Source: Hygrophila difformis
Lineage: Eukaryota > Streptophyta > Magnoliopsida > Lamiales > Acanthaceae
Assembly: GCA_030278955.1 (NCBI GenBank)
Contig: JAOANR010000004.1
Location: 2,008,845 to 2,072,844 of the forward strand
Length of the DNA stretch: 64,000 nucleotides
Direction of reading: 5' to 3'
The notes beneath the pieces were generated by a model. It was given only the letters and a program-made list of their open reading frames with translations, made no database searches and was not told the origin of the DNA. Shown one piece after another: positions 34,412 through 48,494 of this stretch. Each line of letters opens with the position of its first letter. The stretch's first letter is position 1. Made by a program: the position numbers and the translations under genes.

Positions 34412-36064
34412 TGCGGATGGAATGGTGGTGCGGACATGCGGAGTGCTCTCACAAGCCATTGATGAAATTTAGAATCCAACGGTTTATATTAATTGTAAGG
34501 GTAATTTTGTCATTTTGATCATTTTACAATTTTGTAAGGTTAAAAATAGTATAGAGGGCCAACTCAATCTCGTATCCAGACGTACTGCTATTTCTTTGTT
34601 TGGATTTTATAAAATTTGATAGGATATTTAGATTCCTTGTATCGAGTAGATGGATTTGCATATAAAGAACGTGCAAATCCGAGTTCATATGAGAAAGTTA
34701 GAGCCAATCGAAGTTTGTTGCGTAGGCTTTGTTGTATTGGCTTTGTCGCTGAAATTCATAGGTTACATAGCTGAATTTTATAGTCCCCATCACTGAATTC
34801 CATAGGCTCTAACTTTAAAGTAATTCGTGTCGCTGAATTCTATAGGCACTGTCGCTGAATTGTATAAGCTCCATCGGTGAATGTCGCAATGAACTTTAAA
34901 TGGCTCTAACTTTCTCATACGAACTCGGATTTCGGTGTTCTTTATATGAAAATTCATCTACTCAATGCAAGGAGTCTAAATATTTAATTATATTTCAGAA
35001 ATTCCTAAATAGCATATTCTCATAACAACGAGCATTATATATTTTTAAGGCTTCAGCGACACGAATAGAACATTTCAGCGACATACCATGCATTACTCAG
35101 CGACAAAGACCATATAATTCAGTGACATAGTATATACTCCCTCCGTCCCGCGAAGATTGAACCCTTTCTTTTGTGCAGGGTAATTTAGGTAGTGGAGTTT
35201 AGTAATTAAAGTGGTGTGAGTATTTGTGTTTAAGATTCTAATGAATTTTGATACTGTTTATTATTTAATTTTGACTTAATATTATCGTAATGATGTAATT
35301 AGAGAAAAATATTCAAGTGTGGTCTTGTTAGAATCGTCTAATCGTATAGTTTTAGAATATATATTTTATACAATTTTTATTTGTATCAATTTTGTAATAT
35401 TAAGAATAAAAGAAATATAGGGGACTTTGTGTAGGAAAGTAAATATGCATTGGAATTTGTGCAGAATAGTAAAAGTAAGTATTTTTAATGTGATTTGACA
35501 ATAATTAAGTTTCTAATCAAACTTATATTAATTTAATTTTTCTAAAAAGAGAAAGGGATCAAACTTCGTGGGACACCCCAAAAAGGAATAGGGGTCAAAC
35601 TTCGTGGGACGGGGGGTGTATAATTTAGCGATATAGCATATGCATTTCAGCGACTAATTATACTAATTTCAGTGACATAGTTCTATGTAGTTCAGCGACA
35701 TCATTATATGAAAATTTGCTATTTTTCTATTTGAAATTTCTAAAATCTTATAGAATATTTAGATTTCTTGCATTGAGTAGATAGATTTTCATATAAAGAG
35801 TGTTCAAATCCGGTAATGATTTGGACGTTTTTTATATGGAAATCGATCTACTCGATGCAAGGAATTAAATATCTCATCAAATTTTAGAAATTCAAAACAT
35901 ACAAATATGGCCTCCGAATATGGTATGGTATGTAAAATTATTACCCAATTCACCAATATTAGTATTTCCTTTTGACAATTATACCCTTAATCAATAATAA
36001 CTATTGGATGAAAATAAATGACCATGATTTATGTCTGCACCGTACAACCACATATTCATCCGCA
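34412..36064. mobile_element. Second GTCGCTGA-repeat MULE-like element, with a nested Stowaway
   Basis: The outer ends are loosely inverted: TGCGGATGGAATGGTGGTGC on the left, and the complement of the right end reads TGCGGATGAATATGTGGTTG. Inside are GTCGCTGAATT-like units in one orientation (34740-34890) and TTCAGCGACAT-like units in the other (35050-35130, 35625-35705). A segment of about 100 bp (GAGTAGAT-GATTT-CATATAAAG words) appears three or more times as inverted copies (about 34610-34700, 34900-35000, 35740-35890). Motif content relates it to 1479-2128. No target duplication could be found, so the ends are approximate. Confidence 0.5.
35137..35618. mobile_element. Stowaway-like MITE nested in the MULE-like element
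   Basis: Left end CTCCCTCCGTCCCGCG, right end CGTGGGACGGGGGGTG, flanked by TA on both sides. It interrupts a run of TTCAGCGACATAG-type repeats, so it inserted later than that array formed. Confidence 0.75.
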
Positions 36065-36360
36065 TAGCAACCGTTCTCATCTCCCATCATACAAAACAGA
36101 CCATTCTATTTATCACACAAAACAACTCTCATATGACATACGGTAACTGCATATGCCACAGTCACCTGCCCATAATCTCTAACCTAGTGAATATAACAAT
36201 GATCAACATAAAAAAAAATTGAGGCGTTACAATGATAACCAATTATATTGCTTACATTTTTATTTTTATTCTTTTTTTTAAAAAAAGAGAAAATAAGTTG
36301 CAAATTGTGAGGGTACTTTTTCCGTCGCGCTTTGTAACAAAATCCAGAAAAAAAAAAGTA

Positions 36361-36620
36361 CTACCTCTGTCTCACTGTTTTTGTTACGGATGAGGTTTTT
36401 ACACTATTCACTGTTTAACTTTGATTTGAATTTTTATCATAGCTATGTAAGAAAAAACATAGTCAATTGAGATCTTGTTAGATTCGTCTAATCTTGTAGT
36501 TTTAGACAATTAATTTTTTATAACTTTTCTTTGTACACAATTTAAGTTATTAATCGTTAAAAACTTGCATTGGCATGCGTGTCGGAAGCCTTTGTAACAA
36601 AAATAATGAGACGGAGGAAG
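36361..36620. mobile_element. Stowaway-like MITE
   Basis: Ends CTACCTCTGTCTCACTG and ATGAGACGGAGGAAG are inverted repeats flanked by TA. The 260-bp interior is AT-rich and similar to 808-1065. Confidence 0.78.
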
Positions 36621-36675
36621 TATAAACTATAATATGTTCCGATCGACTTGATTTAAATTTCTAGAAGCACGAAAT

Positions 36676-36707
<32 letters not shown>

Positions 36708-38081
36708 TAAATGAAAAAAGAAAGAAAATGAGGGGTAAGAAATGAATAGAATAATAATATAGGTGTTGTCGTGATCAAACTAAAGAGACAGTGTGCTGGT
36801 TTTGGTCTTGCAGCGACGCGACTTCCACGCTTGTTTACATTTCTACCAATTTTGTTTATCTTATTCAATACTCCATACTAATTAATCATACATTAATTTT
36901 TATACTATTAATTTCAAATTTCCAATGTAAATGTATGAATTAATTAATGCAAATATCGGTTATTGAAATTGAGTTGAAAGAGACCTTGGAACGGAGGGAG
37001 TAAATAAATATGGATTAGTAGTACTTGGGCCTTAAAAAGTTACTACTATTATTTTATTGAAGAATTTCGCCATAAAGTTGGGGACAAAAAGAAGTAAACT
37101 GGTTAATTAGATGATGAATTAATTAAAAGTTGGTGTAATGTGAAATCCATACAGTTGCTGCTGTACAAACTGTCACCGCGTTATTATTACATTATTATTA
37201 TATTCTTCATTTTTCCCGACAAATTAAAAATACAGTTGATTTCAAACATTTTCTTACATTATTGGTTTCACACCCAACTTGGAGACTATCTGCAGAGATC
37301 AGTACAATTTCTCTCACACGTACTAATTAGTACGTAGTACTAATTAATCGTTTTACATTTTGGCCCATCAATCAACTTGTTTAATTTTAAGCATATAGTA
37401 CTATATTAATTCCTCTAAAATATTTCCGATGTTTCAAGCTAAGTCAAAATTGAAAGATGCCCTCTATAAAAAAAATGAAGATACGTTTTATTACTTTATG
37501 AGAATAATTTGATATTTTATTAATTTTGTCAAACACATTAAAATTTTCATTTAAGATAATTCTTTTTTTTTCCCCTCTTAAAATTCGGAACCCACCATAA
37601 AACTATTTATTTACCCTTGAAAAAGCTAGTCTAGACATAATCTTAAAAGCTTGACTATGGGACGGTTTCTTAATTAATTATTCTAAGAATTAATGGAATA
37701 GTTCAAATGATATATATATATATATATATTTTAACAGCCTATACAGAATAGGAAAGGGTGGTGGAAGAGTTCGGATGATATTTTGTGCATGAACGAGTTA
37801 AAGAATCTATAAATTTCGATCAACACAAGCACACCTTATACGTTAAGTACGACTCTGAATAAGAACGAAAAGTTAGATATCAAATAGGAATGGTAGCTAA
37901 CAGATTTGATCTCTAAACTCGTCAGTGACTGAATTAACAAATTTTTTTATAGTTAAAAGGAAAAAATTACATTAATATATGTGTGTATACTAGAGTAACA
38001 CAATTAATTTTGAATTGGAATTACTAAAAATTATTCTTGAAATTATAAAAATATATTCTTTTTCATATGGTAAATTTAAAA

Positions 38082-38082
<1 letters not shown>
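36621..38082. other. AT-rich spacer with one Stowaway end
   Basis: A GGAACGGAGGGAG|TA end at 36988-37002 marks a Stowaway fragment whose left end (possibly ACTCCATACT near 36871) is weak. Short (AT)n runs are near 36692 and 37711. No gene seen. Confidence 0.5.

Positions 38083-38138
<56 letters not shown>
38083..38138. repeat. (ATT)n microsatellite
   Basis: About 18 ATT units just upstream of the LINE. TA-rich repeats of this type are common next to element insertion points. Confidence 0.95.
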
Positions 38139-38139
<1 letters not shown>

Positions 38140-38197
38140 GACTATTTTTTATAAAAAATAATAAATATCAAGGTTTTGGGTACTACAGTGGGATACC

Positions 38198-39490
38198 TTG
38201 GTGACAATCGATCGGCAGGGTGGGCATAATAGGTGCCCCAGAATATGGTTTGATGAGTCAGTGCTGCAAGCGTACTATGAGCCATGGAAGGAGACGCTTA
38301 TACTCAAGGTTTTGGGTACTACAGTGGGATACCTTGCCATGAAAGAAAGATTAACGAGGGCTTGGAAACTGGCCGGAGATTTTGCCTTGCTTGACGTCGG
38401 GCATGGATGCTTCTTGGCAAAGTTTGAACTCCCAGAGGATCGGGAAAAGGTGTTGACGAACGGGCCGTGGATGGTCTTTGACCACTGTTTGGCCGTTATG
38501 AGATGGAATAGTGACTTTGATTCAGAAACAACGAAAGTCAATACGATACAAACGTGGGTGCGATTCCCGGGGCTTAAACAATCTTTCTACCATGAGAATG
38601 GACTGCGTGCCATTGCTTCGGCCATTGGTACAGTTATTAAGGTGGATCGGAATACACTGGATATCGAGAGAGGGTGATATGCACGGGTATGTGTTGAAAT
38701 TAATTTTGATGAACCCTTGCTTGGGCAAGTAGAAGTTCAAGGGAAGGTTATTAATATTGCATATGAAGAACTGCATGTTCTCTGCATGAAGTGTGCTAGG
38801 TATGGCCATTTGCAAGAAAGTTGTCCGATTATTATTCCAGGATCAGGCACGTCGCCGGCGCCGGAGACACAGGATCCACCGGAGACGGACCAGGGCTTGG
38901 ACAAGCTTGGGGATGGGGCGGATAAGGAAGGTGGCGAGACTAATGGCAACCCAGTTGGCAGTGTGGACACAGTTATGGAAAGCAATCAAGTCAAATCCCT
39001 TGATGTAGGGAATAACTTACAGGATGATATGTGTATTGGTGAATGGATGTTGGTTAAGAGGCGCAAGGGAAAGAAAAAACCTGCCGACCCTAAACCCTCA
39101 ATGCCAGGCAATGTGGGCCGGGTGAAGATGAGGCCTATCAAACCAGTCCAAGAGCAGGATAAATTGGGAATCCCTGAGGCCCATACCTCTTTGGACCGTG
39201 GAAAGGGTATTGCTAGAAACAACAAGACTTTGCATGGACATAAGCACATTAGAACGGAGGCACGCTCAAAACACCCAACAGGCGATGGTAAAGGTAAACT
39301 GACAAACACAGCGGGGAAGGGACCTGGCAGCGCCTTCTCTTTCTCGTCAGCCTTTACTAAGAAAATCTTGGGAGGGGAATCCTCGACAGCAAATGATGAA
39401 CAAGAAAATAGGCTGGGCGACCAGTCGGATGAGGCTCGTGCCATGGCTGTGGATAATGATAATAAGGGACTGAAGACGACCTCTTGCTGA
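38198..39490 (+). pseudogene. LINE ORF1 (DUF4283 and zinc knuckle), one in-frame stop
   Basis: Two open segments (38198-38677 and 38717-39490) are in the same frame, separated only by a TGA at 38675-38677 and a few codons. The TGA stands where relatives have Arg in a DRGRYAR-type context, consistent with a CGA-to-TGA methyl-CpG change. Residues about 20-140 form a DUF4283 domain (WKETLILKVLG, GPWMVFDHCLAV). A CCHC knuckle (CMKCARYGHLQESC) is near 38787-38829. The remaining tail is Lys/Gly/Pro-rich and disordered. The ORF1 protein binds RNA and forms the LINE RNP. The listed start ATG lies within rearranged sequence, so the native start is probably lost. Confidence 0.85.
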
Positions 39491-39533
39491 ATCCGGTCTT
39501 GCGGACTCCTCTTCCCCTTTATATTATTTATTT

Positions 39534-42500
39534 ATGTCTATGTTTAAAGATTTTTCTTTACTAACGTGGAATGTTCGAGGGATTATGAATCAACAAGCTA
39601 AGCGTGCCCTAGCAGATTGCTTGCGGATCCATCAACCTGTGTTAGTTTTTTTATTTGAGCCTCAGGGGCGTTTCGATCGCCTTCGGAATTATGTTATGAG
39701 TAAAGGATATATGCCCATTTGTATCCAGGAGACTAATGGGCGGGCAGGAGGTATCTGGGCCTTGTGTAGAACGGGGACTCCCTTCTCATTTGACGCTTTT
39801 GAGAGTGAAGAGAGGTGCATCACCCTATCGGTTACTAGGGGTGATCAAACCTGCTGTTGTTCTGGCATCTATGCCTTTCCTAATTATTTCCGTATCAAGG
39901 ATAACTGGGAGTATTTGAAACATCTAAAGACTCGGATATTGGGGCCTTGGTTTATTATGGGGGACTGGAATGAGGTGCTTACACCGTCTGAAGTTCTTGG
40001 TGGAGCTTTCATCCAATCCCGGGCCGATGATTTTCGTTCTTGTCTGCTTGATTGTGGCCTACTTCCTATCCACACTGAAGGGTCTCTTTTCTCTTGGTTT
40101 AGGGCGGCCAATTCCTCCAGCTTTATCAAAAAGAGGCTTGATCGCGGGTTAGCCAACCTCGACTGGCTACACCTTTTTCCGAACTGCCATATTCATACTC
40201 TGCCACGGTTATCTTCAGACCACGCCCCTTTGTTTTTAACTTGTGGTGAGCCAGCGGCCCATACTGGTCCAAGGATTTTTAGATGGGAAGCTATATGGAC
40301 TAAAAACCCTAACTACTCCCAATTGGTTGGTGATGCTTGGAGTGACCATCATGTCTCCATCAACGATCAGTTGGAACGCCTGCGTTCTACCTCCAGTCAC
40401 CACTTTCAGACTGAAATGAGGAAGTTGCGTAATAAGAAAAAGAAGATCATGCGTAGATTGGCTGGGCTTGATCGATCCTTGGCCACTATTGACTCTGTCC
40501 GTCATCTCTTCCTTGAAAAGAAACTCCAGAAAGAATACCATGACATCCTTGATCAGGAGGAAATGTTCTGGTACCAGCGGGCTCGAGACGGTTGGATTTC
40601 CTTGGGGGATCGGAACACCCGGTTCTTCCATGCACAAGCTAAGATACATCACCACAGACGCAAGATCCATGGACTCTATGTTGATGATGGGTCATGGTGT
40701 ACGGAGGACGCCACCCTTCAGGCATCAGTGCGTTCTTATTTTATGCACCTTTTCTCGGATGATGGGGTGTCTCCTAACTATGAGCCGCTGCCCCCACTAC
40801 AACAGATTTCGCAGGATGATAAAGATAAGCTCTCTCAACCTGTTTGCCCTGAGGAGGTTGATAAAGCTCTCGCCCAATCAAAACCTTATGTTGCACCTGG
40901 GCCGGACGGCTTCCCGGCAACTTTTTACAAATATCATTGGACGGACATTGGTGAGGATATTCGCAACATGGTTCAACAGGCTTTCCTATCCGGCACTTTT
41001 GATCCAATCCTCGCGAAAGCACATATATGTCTTATTCCCAAGCTCCCAGTCCCGGAATCGATCAAGCAATTTCGGCCTATTACCTTGTGCAACATGGCTT
41101 ATAAATTCATCTCCATGGTTATAGTTAATAGACTCCGGCCGGTGTTGAGTAACTATATCTCCCCTCTCCAATCCGCTTTCTTGCCAGGGAGGGGCACAGT
41201 GGATAACGCTATTATTCTCCAAGAGCTTGTCTACTCACTTTCCCGTCCTCATACTACTCAGAAAGCCAATTATTCTCAAAATTGATTTAGAGAAGGCGTA
41301 TGATAACGTGCGTTGGTCTTTCCTTGAGGAATGTTTATGTCATATGGACATCCCAGAACAATTGAGAAAAATTATCATGTATTGTGTTTCTTCCCCGGAA
41401 TTCTCTATTATTTGGAATGGCACGCTGCTAGAAGGATTTCAGCCGAATAGGGGGCTTCGCCAAGGTGATCCTCTTTCGCCTTATCTTTTTAACGTGATCA
41501 TGGAGAGGCTTTCTGTGGCTATTACTCAGTCCGTGGAGTTGAACCAATGGCGACCAATTAAACTATCCAGAAATGGGATTGGTATATCGCACCTCCTCTT
41601 CGCGGAAGATTTGATCTTGTGTACTCAAGCGGAGGAGAGTAGTATCAGGTCTCTTGCTGATACCTTGCAGGAATTCGCTGGATGGGCTGGTCTAAAAATT
41701 AACCCGACCAAATCTCGGGCCTTTGCATCTAGCCGAGTTACTACCAGAGAACGGGCATGGCTGACTGATGCTATACCTATTACATTCACTAATGAACTTG
41801 GAAAATACTTGGGGTTTCATATCCATCATGGAAGGGTCTCTCGACATACCTTCAATTATATCTTGGAGAATATGGATAAGAGGCTATCTATGTGGGCTTT
41901 ACGTCTCCTGAATAAACCTGGGGGGATCACCCTTGCTAGACATGTGTTAGCTTCGATCCCTGTTTATCCCATGCAGCTCGGTTGGTTGCCAGCCTCCACT
42001 TGCCAAATGATTGATCAACGCATTCGTAAATTTATCTGGAAGGATCGACAGGGGCATGGGTTATATCTTGTTAGCTGGGAGAGGATTGCACTACCTAAGT
42101 CTACTGGTGGATTAGGTTTTCGTCAAGCTCGCCATGCTAACATAGCTCTCCTTGGCAAACTGGTCCATGAATTCTTCCTCGGTCGGACTAAACGTTGGAG
42201 TAATATTTTGAGGGATATCTACATGCCCTCAGATTGTGCTTTTGCTGACTTGAAGACTACAGGATCTTACACATGGAGAAGTATCCGGAAGGCAGCGACC
42301 AAACTTCTTAGAGGGTTTTCCTACAAGCTTGGGAATGGGGCGAGTTCCCTTTGGTTTTCCCCTTGGTTGAAAGGGGAATTATTGAGCTCCAAGGTGGATT
42401 TTGTTGAGACCTGTGACACCAATCTTCGTGTCCGTGACATTATTCGAGATCATGAATGGGATCTCTCGGCTATTAACACCATCATCCCTAATGATGTGAA

Positions 42501-43611
42501 GAATGAGATTCTGAAAAGCCCACCACCTTTCCTTCATCACACTTCTATCGATGGATGGGTGTGGCGACTGACTAATTATGGGACTTATTCTGTCAAATCG
42601 GGATACAACCTGTTGGTCCATGATATTAATGGTAGTACGGACTGGACATGGATTTGGAATTCTAAATGGCCGGAGCGTGTTTGCTTTCTTGTTTGGTTGG
42701 TGGCTTGGGAGGCCCTTCCATGTAACTCCCTCAGATTCAATCGACAACTTGCTTCCTCTCCTCTCTGCCAAATCGGTGGAGACCATATTGAAGACTGGAG
42801 ACACTGTCTGTTCTCTTGTTTCTGGACGACAATAGTGTGGAATGCCATTGGAGTGGACATCCCTGCCGATATTGATACTATGGACAGACCTAATATTCGC
42901 CTTTGGTTGCGAGGCATGGTTCGTTTCTATGGGGCTGTCTTTCTCGCAGGAATGTGGTACATTTGGAGAGAACGTAACTCTAGAGTCTTTCAAGATCAAG
43001 TTTCGAATGCCCAGACAGTTGTTAGATGCATTTGTCACCTGGCTGCCTCCATAGAAAGAAAGCAAATGCAAGCAAGGCCTGCTACTCGAGACCAGCGGTA
43101 TGCATTCTGGAATGCAGGAGATTGGAGGGGTTACTTCCTTCATACTGATGGCTCTGTCGTTGGACACACCAGACGAGCAGGGTTTGGGGCTGTCTTGCGC
43201 CACCAAGATGGAGGATGGATCGCGGGGACGTCGGGGTTTCTTGGGGACACCACCGTGATACAAGCGGAGCTGGCAGGGCTGTTGCATGGCCTTCAACTTG
43301 CCGTCGACAAAGGGATTACGGAGATTTGTTGTTGCTGTGACTCCCTGGAGATCATCAGATTGGTTAACTCTCCTTCGACCTCCAACCATTGGCTTTCCAA
43401 CTATATTCAGCGTATTCAAGAGTTGCGGAGTTCTTTTCAAACTTGTCGGATTCAACATGTGTTACGGGAAGGTAATGCTGTAGCCGACCACCTTGCTAAG
43501 AGAGGAGCTGCGGATGAGAGTTTCTTCACCACTTGGGCCTACCCACCGGATAATCTCAAGCCTATCTTGTCTGCCGATGCTATGGGAACTTGGTTCCCGA
43601 GAGAATGTTGA
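39534..43611 (+). pseudogene. LINE ORF2: endonuclease, reverse transcriptase, zf-RVT, RNase H; one frameshift
   Basis: The first segment (39534-41285) starts with an AP-type endonuclease (LLTWNVRG, MGDWNEVL, SSDHAPLF) and runs into the reverse transcriptase (YVAPGPDGFPATFYK, IKQFRPITLCN, LQSAFLPGRG). A frameshift at about 41262-41280, next to the LKIDLEKAYD motif, moves the frame to 41227-43611. That segment continues with FNRGLRQGDPLSPYLF-type motif B, the catalytic box, zf-RVT and RNase H (LHTDGSV, QAELAGLLHG, CCDSLEI, NAVADHLAKRG). The catalytic box reads FAED where FADD is usual, and the zf-RVT reads CQIGGD where CxxC is usual. With the frameshift these make the copy inactive. Confidence 0.9.
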
Positions 43612-43725
43612 GTTTTTGCTTTGAGCTCTTTACTTTTTTTATTTTCTTATTTTTTCTATTTCTCTAGCCTTTTTTGGCTGTCCAGCGAAAAAAAAAAACT
43701 ACCAAAATTTTTACAAAAAAGTGAT

Positions 43726-43875
43726 CACTATAAAAGTTTTCTGTTTTAGCGATCGAAACTTTTCGGTAAAATTTGATCACTAATTAAAAAGGTTGACGAT
43801 CGAAATTCGTGAGCTACCATAACTTTAACAACTAAAATTTGTCAGCTATCTCAATTTTAGCAACCGAATCTAGGC
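43726..43875. mobile_element. CACTA-like mini-element fragment
   Basis: CACTATAAAAGTTTTCTG at 43726 resembles the inverted terminus of the element at 1-172, followed by GCGATCGAAACTTTTCGG and AGCTACCATAAC subterminal words. The far end near CCGAATCTAGG is degraded. Confidence 0.55.
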
Positions 43876-43879
43876 GCAC

Positions 43880-44869
43880 GATATAACAAATAAAGCAAGG
43901 CGATAAAATTTGTCAGAGAATGAAAATTTAGTGAACGACATGTGTATACATAGTCTACATTATTATATAATTAAAGCCCAAAAATGGAGACGGCTAAGCT
44001 GGCCTGCAAAAAGCAGGGCTCTACAATGTTTCTCACGTAAATTTGTTGGACTGCTTTTTGGGCCAATGCATATAACTAATTCGTTCATTTTAATTTAATT
44101 ATTAAATATTATATATGTTTATTATTCAATTAAGTAAATAAATCTTTTACTAGTAATTAAAATAGTAAATTTTATACTTCTTGATACAAGAAATCAATAA
44201 GATCATGCATGTTGCAAAAAAAAAAAAAAATTGTGCCAAGAGGTGATGACAAGATAAGCTGTGAATAGTGCTTTTCTTATCTTTTTTTTGGTACAAAATT
44301 TTTATATATAATTAATTGTATATTTAATTAATTTTTTTTAGGTATCTATTTACACATATTTGATTTCATTAGCTTGAGTTATAATTTTGATGCTGCAAGG
44401 TTTAAAAAAGAGAGAGAATATTTAAAAAGTAATTAAAAGAATAAAATTATTGCAAAAAAGTTTTAAGACATGCAATTGTCAGAATATATAGTATTATTCA
44501 ACACGACATATATTTTCAAAATTGTGAATTGTTTTGGCTGACTGTGGCATGTGTTACGTTGTCTAGTAGATCAGTAAACCATGTATGGGCCAGCTGGATT
44601 GACTCTCTCGTCTACAATTACTGTACAATAAGTCTTGTAATTAATGGACATGCATGTAAATAATTAGGCCAATTCACGGAATTATACTTTTTAAAAAGGG
44701 GTTTTGTTGGATGTTAAGAGATAATTAAGGGTTGATATATAAGACCAAATAAGATTCAACAATCACGCCATTGTTTTTAGATGGACCAATTTTCTTTACT
44801 TTATTACATAGTCACAGGAAGAATGAATTGGCTAACTCTATATCTTATACTAATAGTTGTTAACCTATC
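43880..44869. other. AT-rich spacer without a recognisable gene
   Basis: Contains a 13-A run near 44217 and scattered A/T tracts. No domain or terminal repeat recognised. Confidence 0.5.
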
Positions 44870-44887
44870 AAAATTTACCCAATCTTA

Positions 44888-45064
44888 ACCAACACCAGTT
44901 GGTTGAGTGGATGGGGACTCTAGTCACTTAAGCAATATCTCGGGTTCGAGCCTTGTGTATGCAAAAAACTGCTTTGGAAGAGGCGCCCTTAATTCTCCTT
45001 GCAGATCCTCGAGGGATTAGTCTTGGGTCTAATGTGGTCTGAGAATACCCTGGTATTCACCTAA
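44888..45064 (+). mobile_element. tRNA-derived SINE with intact 18-bp target duplication
   Basis: AAAATTTACCCAATCTTA flanks the unit on both sides (44870-44887 and 45065-45082) without mismatch. The head is tRNA-like: A box around 44899-44912 (TTGGTTGAGTGGAT) and B box at about 44943-44953 (GGTTCGAGCCT), as for RNA polymerase III. The body contains the marker GATCCTCGAGGGATTAGT and ends with an A-rich AAAAAA. The family recurs at 50891-50984 (reverse), 57490-57565 (reverse) and 60188-60358 (decayed). Confidence 0.88.
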
Positions 45065-45140
45065 AAAATTTACCCAATCTTATGATGACATATGTACATG
45101 GCAAGATTAACTAATGCTCCTAAGGGTCACTCAATTTCCC

Positions 45141-45243
45141 CACCCCGCCCACTGTCAATTTCCTTTGTCTCTTTATAATTTGTATGGCATTGGCTCTTAC
45201 CGCCATTTCCTACATGTATAGGCTATTGAGCCATGAAAAAAAA
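45141..45243 (+). mobile_element. 3' part of a second SINE family
   Basis: TTTGTCTCTTTATAATTTGT and the later GTATAGGCTATTGAGCCATG match the 3' part of the unit at 48311-48494; a short A-run follows. The tRNA-like head is missing. Confidence 0.5.
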
Positions 45244-47690
<2,447 letters not shown>

Positions 47691-48310
47691 CCAGTGCTAG
47701 TGAGTAAGTTGATTATAAGTTATTGGTACAAATATTATCTGTTACTACCATTTCCTATATTTATTTACCACATTTAGGTAAGAATTGTGTGAGAAAAGCT
47801 CAATCATTAGCACAAGACCATCGCTATTATAAGTTCTGTATTTCCTGGCCAGTCGGGTGATTGGACATACACAACTAAGAATGTTGATAGGCAAGAAATT
47901 CAGCATTTATTGAAAGTGTTGAATTGTCATTAAAAAGTATTGAATCTATATTTTCAATATTAGTTAGTTAATATAAATATTTATTCAACACTTTTGAATA
48001 GATTCAATACTTATAAGTGACAATTCAACAATTCAATAAATATAGAATCGGCATAAGGACCTATTCCTAAAAAAATTATCACCACTGAAGTGTGACAACT
48101 ACTTTTTTGTAAATCAGGAATTTTCTCACAATTATTCTTTACCAAAAAAGAAAAAAGGATAAATTAAAGGATCAGTGGAAATCGAAACCCGACCTTGTAA
48201 TTCAAACTTTGAAGGTGAAATTTTTTACCACTATTTGATTAAAAATAAAAATTCAACGGGTTTTTATTTATTAATATATTTCTTTTGAAAAATATATACT
48301 TGAAATTAAA
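47691..48310. other. Spacer without a recognisable gene
   Basis: Contains a small imperfect inverted repeat at about 47925-48035 (words ATTGAATC and CAATTCAACA). Nothing else identified. Confidence 0.45.
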
Positions 48311-48494
48311 TTAGGGTGAAAACTTGGCCTAATGGTCAAATTTTATAACTTCCAACCTTTAGGTTTGGAGTTCGATTCCTCACCCGATTCCCTATTACCC
48401 ACCCCCTTGTCTCTTTATAATTTATGTTAGATGGACTTTCACTATTTAGTTCCTAGCCTGTGTAGCCTATTAATACAGGCTATTCATTAGAGGG
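48311..48494 (+). mobile_element. tRNA-derived SINE, second family
   Basis: An A box-like GGCCTAATGGTC (about 48326-48337) and a B box GGAGTTCGATTCC (about 48367-48379) are spaced as in a tRNA. The body has CTCTTTATAATTTATG and ends in an A-rich tail (48495-48515). A similar copy lies at 57140-57290. Confidence 0.7.

Larger units (their letters stand above)
38168..43699 (+). mobile_element. LINE (plant L1-type non-LTR retrotransposon)
   Basis: The order is ORF1 (DUF4283 plus CCHC), ORF2 (endonuclease, reverse transcriptase, zf-RVT, RNase H), then a terminal A-run of 11-12 at about 43688-43699. The unit starts with a 31-bp copy (38170-38200) of ORF1 sequence from 38305-38335, so the 5' end is rearranged and probably truncated. 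No target duplication was identified. Defects are one stop in ORF1, one frameshift in ORF2 and substitutions at two conserved motifs. Confidence 0.88.

Noticed and set aside
42379..43458. 359-codon minus-strand open frame
   Set aside because: It is antisense to LINE ORF2, which has clear RT and RNase H motifs on the plus strand.
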